Shown here: positions 34,844-42,020 of the stretch, piece by piece
Layout: the number at the start of each line of letters is the position of its first letter
How positions within the stretch are numbered: position 1 is the first letter of the stretch
Origin: Avigastranaerophilus sp964491345
GTDB lineage: Bacteria > Cyanobacteriota > Vampirovibrionia > Gastranaerophilales > Gastranaerophilaceae
Direction: 5' to 3'
NCBI GenBank assembly: GCA_964491345.1
Contig: CAZBFV010000004.1
Span: 16,230-80,229, forward strand
DNA: 64,000 nucleotides
Notes under the pieces: generated by a model
Told to the model about the DNA's origin: nothing
Database searches by the model: none
The model's input: only the letters and a program-made list of their open reading frames with translations
Translations under genes and position numbers: made by a program

Positions 34844-36170
34844 GAGTTCTGCCTTTTTCTTTTTTTCTAAACCAATAATAAATTACTCTTGCAAGTCTTC
34901 CGGACGAATGCCTTACAAAAGATGAATGACCGTCCTCAAAACGTCTGTTTTCAATTAAATTCTTTTGCACTATTTCTATACCCATCCTGCTTACTTCATC
35001 CCTGTCCACAATAACAGGCTCTGAGCCTGCATCTTTATACGAAGCCAGCAATTCGGGCGGAAGCTCGTTATTTACAAGAACTGCATCTATTATTTTTTTA
35101 TATCCGGCATGATTTATAAGGGTTTTTATATGGTCCGAAACTTTAAATCCGTCAGTTTCTCCGGGCTGAGTCATAATATTGCATACATATATTTTTTTTG
35201 CCTTTGAATCGTTTACGGCTTTTGCTATATCGGAAATTAAAAGGTTCGGAACTACGCTTGTATATAAACTTCCGGGACCTAATATTATCAAATCGGCATC
35301 ATGAATTGCAGATGTTACATCCACAAGCGCCCTGCAGTTGTCAGGCTCGGAAAATAAACGCTTTATTCTTTTACCGGATTCCGGTATATTTGATTCGCCT
35401 TTTATTATGGTTCCATCATCCATTTCGGCTACTAAACGCATATCATCCAATGTTGACGGAAGCACTCTTCCTCTTATCGACAGCACATTTGATGATTCTT
35501 TGACTGCTCTATACATATCGCCCGTTATAGAACACATTGCGGTTATAAATAAATTGCCGAAGCTATGGCCTGAAAGTCCTGCGCAATCTTTAAACCTGTA
35601 CTGAAACAGCTTTGTTACCAAATCCTCATCATCCGCTAATGCGGCAATGCAGTTTCTTATATCTCCGGGAGGCAGTACTCCCAGTTCTTCCCGTAATTTA
35701 CCGGAGCTTCCGCCGTCATCGCCGACCGTTACAACCGCTGTTATATTGTTTGTTATTTTCTTTATCCCTCTTAACATGGTTGACAGACCCGTACCTCCGC
35801 CTATAGCAACTATTTTAGGACCTCTGTTTAATTTGCGCCTTCTGTATAAATCTTCTAAAAGTGCGTGTCTGTTTCTTTCGCTGTGAATATCAAGTATGGA
35901 ATAATTTGTTCTTAGCCAGCCTATAAAGAAGAACATCCCTCCGACTACCGTTAAAAACCATCCGAATATTTCGGACGGAAGCATCTGGGTTATTCTCATA
36001 ATCATACTTATCAAGGTATATACGGGTTTCAGGTTGCATATAATACATATTCCGACCGCTGCAAACACAGCACCTGTTATAAGCAGGAAAAACCATCTTT
36101 TTATTTCCAGACCGGGAAGAAGCCAGCCTGCATCCCTTGGTATTTTTTTAAAAAAACCGCTTAATTTCAT
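34830..36170 (-). CDS. yvcK: YvcK/CofD-like protein with N-terminal membrane helices
   Basis: A 446-aa protein. Two membrane helices at about 28-50 and 68-88 precede the CofD-like core, whose start is PKIVAIGGGTGLSTMLRGIK, followed by AVVTVGDDGGSSGKLREEL, PPGDIRNCIAALA and DLIILGPGSLYTSV. YvcK binds UDP-GlcNAc and supports growth on gluconeogenic carbon and cell-wall synthesis in Bacillus and Listeria; membrane-anchored forms occur in cyanobacteria and relatives. It starts 13 bp after the pxpA-like gene ends. Confidence 0.9.
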   Translation of the reverse strand: MKLSGFFKKIPRDAGWLLPGLEIKRWFFLLITGAVFAAVGICIICNLKPVYTLISMIMRITQMLPSEIFGWFLTVVGGMFFFIGWLRTNYSILDIHSERNRHALLEDLYRRRKLNRGPKIVAIGGGTGLSTMLRGIKKITNNITAVVTVGDDGGSSGKLREELGVLPPGDIRNCIAALADDEDLVTKLFQYRFKDCAGLSGHSFGNLFITAMCSITGDMYRAVKESSNVLSIRGRVLPSTLDDMRLVAEMDDGTIIKGESNIPESGKRIKRLFSEPDNCRALVDVTSAIHDADLIILGPGSLYTSVVPNLLISDIAKAVNDSKAKKIYVCNIMTQPGETDGFKVSDHIKTLINHAGYKKIIDAVLVNNELPPELLASYKDAGSEPVIVDRDEVSRMGIEIVQKNLIENRRFEDGHSSFVRHSSGRLARVIYYWFRKKEKGRTHGIK

Positions 36171-36183
36171 ATTTATACCTTCT

Positions 36184-36954
36184 CTACACCCAGCCTGAAG
36201 TTTCCGCCCTATTGTAATTTGAATTTGTCGGTTTTACTATTTCATTTGCCTTAATCATAATTTTTGAAATGCCGGGGTTTTTTGTATCAAAGTGGATGGT
36301 ATTGCAATCTACCGGCATAAATATGCCGTTTCCCAATTTTATTTGAGATGAAAACATTATTGTTCTTATTCTGTTTAATACATCCTCATCACTTACATAT
36401 TTTTGAGATTCCCAGTCCGGTTTAAATTCCTGAGTATAATATTTATCCGATAAAACTTCTCTGTTTACAACCAAGCCTGTTTCTTCCCCGACTTTCGTCA
36501 GAATTTCATTATCCAGACACGTATAATTAAGCCATTTATCAAATTTTTTTACCGCTTTTGCAATTTTCAGCGCAAAATCAAAATTTTCGCTTGCCAGCTT
36601 ATACATAGCGCCATGCGGTCTTACATGGTCTATTACCAGATTATAAGATTTTGCAAATGAAGCAAGCGCACCTGTCTGATATATTACTATTGCCTCTATC
36701 TCGTCATCAGAAAGGGACATCGGCCTGTAGCCTAATCCCCTGATATCATTAAATCCTATATGAGCGCCTATTGTTAAGTTTTTTTCCCTGCATTTTAAAA
36801 GAAATTCCCGTATTAACAACGGGTCCCCCGCATGAAATCCGCAGGAAATGTTTACGGAGCTTACATAATCCAAAAGCTCCATTTCCCTGTCATTTTTGTA
36901 TATTCCGAATCCCTGCGCTGCATCTATATTAAAATCAATATGCTTTAACGGCAT
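36184..36954 (-). CDS. pxpA: LamB/YcsF family protein (5-oxoprolinase subunit A-like)
   Basis: A 256-aa protein with the LamB/YcsF signature: DFNIDAAQGFGIYKND, SVNISCGFHAGDPLLIREF, IGAHIGFNDIRGLGYRPM and VRPHGAMYKLAS. PxpA works with PxpB and PxpC to hydrolyse 5-oxoproline, but neither partner is adjacent. The usual 'DLNES.G' start is altered to DFNIDAAQG, so activity could differ. I chose ATG 36954 because AAAGGGG lies 6 bp upstream; the frame extends to a TTG at 36972. First gene of the run through dut; a TATAAT occurs near 37010 on the minus strand. Confidence 0.85.
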   Translation of the reverse strand: MPLKHIDFNIDAAQGFGIYKNDREMELLDYVSSVNISCGFHAGDPLLIREFLLKCREKNLTIGAHIGFNDIRGLGYRPMSLSDDEIEAIVIYQTGALASFAKSYNLVIDHVRPHGAMYKLASENFDFALKIAKAVKKFDKWLNYTCLDNEILTKVGEETGLVVNREVLSDKYYTQEFKPDWESQKYVSDEDVLNRIRTIMFSSQIKLGNGIFMPVDCNTIHFDTKNPGISKIMIKANEIVKPTNSNYNRAETSGWV

Positions 36955-37169
36955 TTTATTCCCCTTTACCAATATTGTTTTTTCTTTATTTAAATATTAT
37001 CCGACAGTTTATATTATACACTAATATCAAATATATGGCATTTATTAAGATTAATTTTGACTTTTTAAGATATATCATTAATATTAAGTAAAATTCATCC
37101 GAACAGATGTACTATGCGGTGCAAAAAAACTGCATAATTTTGGTATGGTAGTATAAAAAATCTAAAATT

Positions 37170-37631
37170 ATGCCGTTCAGATACAGGTTACAAAAAGTTC
37201 TTGACTTCAGAATCAGAAAAAAAGAAAACCAATTGCAGGCTGTTTTAAAAGCAAAAAGAGAGGCGGACAGAATTCAAAATCTGATAAATGACAATAACAG
37301 AGAAATACAAGGTGTTATTCAAACAATGAGAACTTCATCCGATTTTAGAATGATGGATTCTTATGACAAATATCTCAAACATCTGTACGAAAAAGGCGAT
37401 GAACTCGATAAACAAAAAGCTGAAGCTGAAAAAGCCCTTGCTTTGGAAAAAGAAAAACTTGCCGAATGTGAAAAAGAAGTAAAAGTTCTTGAAAAACATA
37501 AAGAAAAAGCGCTTGATACATACAAAGAAGAATTAAGGCAGGCAGAAAATAAACAGCTTTCGGAAATTGCGGTGCAGAAATATTTTCAAAAAACAAAATT
37601 AAAGAAAGAAGAAGAACAGGACGATAACTGA
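37170..37631 (+). CDS. fliJ: FliJ-like flagellar export chaperone
   Basis: A 153-aa, almost wholly coiled-coil protein beginning PFRYRLQKVLDFRIRKKENQ, the standard FliJ start, and ending in a charged KKEEEQDD tail. FliJ is the cytoplasmic stalk of the flagellar type III export ATPase ring. The length is typical. It leads a flagellar cluster with a FliK-like gene 3 bp downstream and a hook/rod gene after that. FliI, its usual neighbour, is not in the window. Confidence 0.85.
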   Translation: MPFRYRLQKVLDFRIRKKENQLQAVLKAKREADRIQNLINDNNREIQGVIQTMRTSSDFRMMDSYDKYLKHLYEKGDELDKQKAEAEKALALEKEKLAECEKEVKVLEKHKEKALDTYKEELRQAENKQLSEIAVQKYFQKTKLKKEEEQDDN

Positions 37632-37634
37632 TTT

Positions 37635-38249
37635 ATGAAAATAGATTCACAATTAAAACAAAATATAGAAAGCAGTGAAACTCAAATTCCGTTAATGAGT
37701 GAAGATGCGCAAATATTGGCTTCCGAAAATATTTCGTTCGGCGATTTGCTTTCCATAAAATTAAATAATACGGATTTTCTAAGTTCCGATAGCCTGCAGG
37801 AAGGCTTTGATTTTATTTTTGACTCTGTTTCCATGAACATTGAAGATGCGCTTTTCTTTATCAGTCTTGCCCAATCAGGCCTGTTTTTTGCGAATGTCAA
37901 TCAGGAAGGACAATCTTTTGAACTTATAAAAACAGAAACTGCGCAGAATACAATTTCCAAAAGGACGGTTGAAGTTACAAATCAGTTATCAGAATTGATT
38001 GAAAAAGCAATGAATACGAAAAAACCAGTGCGGATATCTTTTGATAATAATATTTCGGTAATTATTAAGATTGATAAGTCCGGAAAAGTTTCAGCGGAGT
38101 TCATTCCGGGAAACAGCGAAGCAGAAGCCTATTTAAGAAACAATATAGCTTCTTTAAAACAAAAATTTGATGAACAAAATCTGCCTTATAATGATTTATT
38201 ATACAGACAGAACAGACAAAACAGACAAAAAAAGAATAAAGGAGAATGA
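37635..38249 (+). CDS. FliK-like (hook-length control) protein, tentative
   Basis: A 204-aa protein. Residues 105-185 (QLSELIEKAMNTKKPVRISF, VIIKIDKSGKVSAEFIPGNS, LRNNIASLKQKFDEQNL) have the strand-strand-helix pattern and 'L..L...L..Q.L' helix of the FliK C-terminal domain. The N-terminal half is variable, as in FliK, but the total is much shorter than the usual 350-450 residues. Position between fliJ and a hook/rod gene supports this. A 9-bp unit repeated three times near the 3' end encodes QNRQNRQK. Could instead be an unrelated chaperone. Confidence 0.55.
   Translation: MKIDSQLKQNIESSETQIPLMSEDAQILASENISFGDLLSIKLNNTDFLSSDSLQEGFDFIFDSVSMNIEDALFFISLAQSGLFFANVNQEGQSFELIKTETAQNTISKRTVEVTNQLSELIEKAMNTKKPVRISFDNNISVIIKIDKSGKVSAEFIPGNSEAEAYLRNNIASLKQKFDEQNLPYNDLLYRQNRQNRQKKNKGE
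38203..38229. repeat. three 9-bp tandem repeats
   Basis: ACAGACAGA is followed by two copies of ACAGACAAA, differing by one base. It lies in frame inside the FliK-like gene, encoding repeated Asn-Arg-Gln, so changes in copy number would not shift the frame. Confidence 0.8.
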
Positions 38250-38253
38250 AATA

Positions 38254-39093
38254 ATGCGTGATGCCTTTATAAATGCCTTAAATACCCAGAAAGTTACAAG
38301 CGAATGGATAAATGATATATCCGAAAATCTTACGAATGCTTATACTCCGGGATACAGGGAAAAAAAATTCACGTTTAAAACTTTTCTTGACGGGTCTATT
38401 GCAGAAACAAATTTGAGAAATATAGGCCAGGGGAAGTCTTCTCCGGGTACTTCCGATGAAAATATTTTCCTTGAAGGCGCAGGTTTCTTTGTTTTAAGAA
38501 ATGATAAAGGAAGAATTGTATATACAAGATTAGGCGAATTTAAATTTGACGGCGAAGGAGTTTACAGAAGTTCCGACGGACAGGCGGTGCAGGGCTATAT
38601 TCTTAATGATAAAGGCGAAATAATGAACGGTGCAAAAGCCGTTGACGCCGATTCATTTGTTGATACCGCTTTTGACGGCGGTGCATCATCTGTTCCCACT
38701 ACAAACATAAAACTTTGGATTGACCCGAGCAACGGCAAATACTTAGGCAAATATGAGGAGTTTGAATTTAAAGACGACGGTATTTTATACGGTAAAGCAG
38801 ACAACGGAAAAATTAAGACTCCTTTATACAAAGTTGCGGTTATTAATTTCCATAATCCTCAAATGCTTTATCAGGTTGCAGACGGGCAGTTTGTTGAAAC
38901 GGCTGAGTCGGGAAAACCTGTTGTAGGCAGAGGCGAAGTGCGGGGCGGTTTAATCGAATTATCCAATGTGGATTTTGATGCGAATACCGCTTATTATCAG
39001 CAGGCTCAAATGCAGATGGAACTTGCAAATCAGCTTATTAAATCGCATAAACAGCTGTTGATGAATGCTATAGAGCTTATGAGTTCGAGCTGA
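38254..39093 (+). CDS. flagellar hook/basal-body rod protein (FlgF/FlgG/FlgE type)
   Basis: A 279-aa protein of the rod/hook family. The N-terminus ALNTQKVTSEWINDISENLT, then NAYTPGYREKK, resembles the ANNxANxxTxG rod motif; ENIFLEGAGFFVLRNDKGRI, TRLGEFKFDGEGVYRSSDG and GYILNDKGEI are the core; SNVDFDANTAYYQQAQMQME near the end is the C-terminal helix. These proteins polymerise in the periplasm into rod or hook. I chose ATG 38254 because AAAGGAG precedes it by 9 bp and family similarity starts there; the open frame upstream overlaps the FliK-like gene. Confidence 0.85.
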   Translation: MRDAFINALNTQKVTSEWINDISENLTNAYTPGYREKKFTFKTFLDGSIAETNLRNIGQGKSSPGTSDENIFLEGAGFFVLRNDKGRIVYTRLGEFKFDGEGVYRSSDGQAVQGYILNDKGEIMNGAKAVDADSFVDTAFDGGASSVPTTNIKLWIDPSNGKYLGKYEEFEFKDDGILYGKADNGKIKTPLYKVAVINFHNPQMLYQVADGQFVETAESGKPVVGRGEVRGGLIELSNVDFDANTAYYQQAQMQMELANQLIKSHKQLLMNAIELMSSS

Positions 39094-39106
39094 TAAGTTT
39101 TTAATT

Positions 39107-39718
39107 ATGAAAAAATTATTTTGCACAGTATTTTTATTTTCTATTGTTTTATTTACAACCGGTGCAGGCTACGTCGGAACTTTGCCTGATGTTGACGGCG
39201 AGTTTTCGTATCTTAGAAAAGATATCAGCGAAAAATCTTCTGCGCCATTTTCCGTACGGGAACTGGATAAACAAAATGAGGCGCAGTTAAACCCCATTCC
39301 CCGCCGGAATGAAAATTATGTTGACATAATTATTAAAAAGGACAAAACTTCACGATATGCAAATGATATGAATTCTGTTATTATAATTCTTGAGAAACTT
39401 CGAAAATGTATGAATACCGATAATGATATTCAGAAATTTAATGCAATTATAAGTAATTTAATTGATAATACCGCATATATAAGAGAAGAATATAAAGATA
39501 AGCCGGAGAGCAATTACCTTTCTTACGGCAGAATTTATGAACTTTCAAAACTGGCAGGCGATACGGCTAAATTCAGAATGAACGGGCAGACCGCAGAAAA
39601 GTATATTCCGTGTTCCTCCCCTGATAATATCTATACAAAAGAAAATTTAAATAAAAAATTAGAAACCCTCTACGCTGATGTAAATGAAACAATATTTATA
39701 CTTAAAAATCTGGAATAA
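39107..39718 (+). CDS. exported protein of unknown function after flagellar genes
   Basis: A 203-aa protein with a signal peptide (KKLFCTVFLFSIVLFTTGAG) and a soluble helical remainder, including SRYANDMNSVIIILEKLRKC and NIYTKENLNKKLETLYADVN. No Cys-based lipobox is present, so it should be released into the periplasm. It starts 13 bp after the hook/rod gene and may assist flagellar assembly or be unrelated. I recognise no family. It ends 3 bp from the convergent amino-acid-binding lipoprotein gene. Confidence 0.7.
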   Translation: MKKLFCTVFLFSIVLFTTGAGYVGTLPDVDGEFSYLRKDISEKSSAPFSVRELDKQNEAQLNPIPRRNENYVDIIIKKDKTSRYANDMNSVIIILEKLRKCMNTDNDIQKFNAIISNLIDNTAYIREEYKDKPESNYLSYGRIYELSKLAGDTAKFRMNGQTAEKYIPCSSPDNIYTKENLNKKLETLYADVNETIFILKNLE

Positions 39719-39721
39719 ACT

Positions 39722-40495
39722 TTATTTTAAATTCCACTTTTCTTTTAAATGTTTTATTGTTCCGTCTTTTTTCATTCTTGCAACGATTACATCCAGAGTT
39801 TGCTTCAGCTTTTTATCATCTTGCTGTTTTATTCCGATGGCATACGGTTCTTGCGATATTCTGTGTTTTAACATTCTATAGCCTTGATAATCGGTCAAAA
39901 ATCCTGACAGTATTGTATCATCAGAGCTTATGGCATCGCCTTTCCCCTCTGCGAACGCCTCGAATGCTTCTTTGTACGTTTTATATCCGACAAGTTTTGC
40001 TGTCGGTATAATTCTTCTTATATTCTGCTCTGTTGTCGAGCCTTGCACTACTATTGTTCTTTTCCGCTTTAAATCAGAGAATGTATGTATATTGCTGTCT
40101 TCTTTAACCAGAGCCGTTTGACCTGCAGTATAATAAGGCTCTGAAAAATCAATCAAATACTCTCTTTGAGGCGTTATAGACATTGTTGCTATAACCATAT
40201 CAACCCTGCCGGACATTACGGCTTCAATTCTGCCTCCTGATGTTACGGGTACAAATTTTATTTTTCGTTCTTCTCCAAGAATTTCTTTTGCAACATATTT
40301 AGCTACGTCCACATCAAACCCCGCCGGTTTTCCCGTAGAATCATTTATAAACCCGAACGGTTTTGTGTCGTTTCTTATCCCGACTACAATTACATCTTTT
40401 TCTTTTATTTTGTCCAATGCGTTTTTTTCCGGCTTCTTTCCGCATCCTGCAAGAAGCACTATAGATATAATAAGTATGCTTAATGCTTTTTTCAT
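39722..40495 (-). CDS. polar amino-acid-binding lipoprotein (ABC importer type)
   Basis: A 257-aa family 3 solute-binding protein. The lipoprotein signal ends LLAGC (Cys near 18). The mature part has VIVVGIRNDTKPFGFINDST, GFDVDVAKYVAKEILG, VPVTSGGRIEAVMSGRVDMV, ATMSITPQREYLIDFSEPYY and KHLKEKWN, all typical of glutamine/glutamate-type binding proteins. No permease or ATPase gene is adjacent, so it is an orphan in this window. It ends 3 bp from the plus-strand gene it converges on. Confidence 0.93.
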   Translation of the reverse strand: MKKALSILIISIVLLAGCGKKPEKNALDKIKEKDVIVVGIRNDTKPFGFINDSTGKPAGFDVDVAKYVAKEILGEERKIKFVPVTSGGRIEAVMSGRVDMVIATMSITPQREYLIDFSEPYYTAGQTALVKEDSNIHTFSDLKRKRTIVVQGSTTEQNIRRIIPTAKLVGYKTYKEAFEAFAEGKGDAISSDDTILSGFLTDYQGYRMLKHRISQEPYAIGIKQQDDKKLKQTLDVIVARMKKDGTIKHLKEKWNLK

Positions 40496-40531
40496 TCAAA
40501 ATCCTTATTTAAAAAAATAACTTTATAATAA

Positions 40532-41950
40532 CTAAAATTCAAAGCCCCTTCCGCCTTTTATAATTTTTTCTATATTTTTCTCCACTGCTTCTTTCATTTT
40601 GGAATTTTTAATTTTTTCTATCTCTTTTTTAATAAGTTTTCCGCCTGTTATTTTAGTCCTGCCTGAAGCATAATCGGCCAAATATTCCTGAAGAGTCATT
40701 ATTGCATTCGGATGGCAGTAGTTATGTATTAATCTGCTTTTGCAGATGCTCATAAATTTTTCGCCCGTCCTGTCTGCCCTGTAGCAGGCAGTGCAGAAAC
40801 TCGGCAGATAATTCAATTCCATAAGCCAATTTACCACCTCGTCTAAAGTTCTTTTATCGTTGACTTCAAACTGGCTGGAATCTTCATCTTCTTTTTCCTG
40901 TGCATAATATCCCCCGACGCTTGTTTTTGAACCGCCTGAAATTTGTGATATTCCAAGTTCAAGCAGTTCTTTTCTGCATTGTTTATTTTCTCTCGTTGAT
41001 ATTATCATGCCTGTATACGGCACTGCTATTCTGATTGTTGCCACAATTTTTTTGAACAATTCATCATCTATACTGTTTTTGAATGTTTCAGGGTCAATAT
41101 CATCCGCTTTTCTCACACGAGGCACGCTTATTGTGTGAGGCCCCGTATTATATACGGCTTCTAAATGTTCGGCATGCATTAATAAACCGGTAAACTCGTA
41201 TAAATAGTTTTCTAAACCGAACAGAACGCCTATGCCGACATCATTTATACCCGACTGCACAGCTCTATCCATAGCTTCGGTATGGTATTTATAATCATGC
41301 TTAGGACCTGCGGGATGAAGCATTTCATAGGAATTTTTATTATAAGTTTCCTGAAACAGTATATAAGTGCCTATTTCTGCCTCGTGCAGCTTTTTATAAT
41401 TTTCAACCGTGGTTGCGGCAATATTAACATTAACCCTTCTTACCGCTCCGTTTTTATGTTTAACCGAATATATCGTTTTTATTGATTCTATAATGTATTC
41501 TATCGGATTATTAACGGGGTCTTCGCCGGCTTCTATTGCTAAGCGTTTATGCCCCATATTTTGAAGCGCTGTTACTTCTTTTGCTATTTCTTCCTGTGTC
41601 ATCTTTTTGCGGGGAATATGCCTGTTTTTCGAGTGGTAAGGGCAGTATGTACAGCTGTTAATACAATAGTTTGAAAGATATAAAGGCGCAAACAAAACTA
41701 TTCTGTTTCCGTAGTAATCTTCTTTTATTTTTTTTGCAAGCGAAAATATTTCCTTATTTCTTTCTTCATCGCTGCATTCGAGCAAAACAGACGCTTCTCT
41801 GTGGGTAAGCCCTTTCTGCTCGCGGGCTTTCAATAAAATTTCATCTGTTAATTTCAAATTATTTTTATTTTTTTCCGCATAATCAATCGTATCGAGTATT
41901 TCCTGATGAGAAATAAATTCTTCGGCTTCTTTTGACATTTTATTATACAT
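40532..41950 (-). CDS. hydG: [FeFe]-hydrogenase maturase HydG
   Basis: Radical SAM tyrosine lyase that makes the Fe(CO)2(CN) synthon of the H-cluster. The 472-aa protein has the SAM cluster motif CINSCTYC near 95 and the C-terminal C-x2-C-x22-C of HydG (CTACYRADRTG to HNYC, near 385-412), which holds the second cluster and dangler iron and separates HydG from ThiH. A GGGTGAT ribosome site precedes the ATG. It must serve the hydABC enzyme at 21-25 kb, though 15 kb away. HydE and HydF are outside the window. Confidence 0.96.
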   Translation of the reverse strand: MYNKMSKEAEEFISHQEILDTIDYAEKNKNNLKLTDEILLKAREQKGLTHREASVLLECSDEERNKEIFSLAKKIKEDYYGNRIVLFAPLYLSNYCINSCTYCPYHSKNRHIPRKKMTQEEIAKEVTALQNMGHKRLAIEAGEDPVNNPIEYIIESIKTIYSVKHKNGAVRRVNVNIAATTVENYKKLHEAEIGTYILFQETYNKNSYEMLHPAGPKHDYKYHTEAMDRAVQSGINDVGIGVLFGLENYLYEFTGLLMHAEHLEAVYNTGPHTISVPRVRKADDIDPETFKNSIDDELFKKIVATIRIAVPYTGMIISTRENKQCRKELLELGISQISGGSKTSVGGYYAQEKEDEDSSQFEVNDKRTLDEVVNWLMELNYLPSFCTACYRADRTGEKFMSICKSRLIHNYCHPNAIMTLQEYLADYASGRTKITGGKLIKKEIEKIKNSKMKEAVEKNIEKIIKGGRGFEF

Positions 41951-42020
41951 AATATCACCCTTTTTTTATATTATATCTCATCAATTTTTTTAATAATGAT
42001 ATATTTCAAAGGTTTTTGAA

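Noticed and set aside
38167..38253. Upstream extension of the hook/rod gene
   Set aside because: It overlaps the FliK-like gene in another frame and has no family similarity; AAAGGAG precedes ATG 38254.
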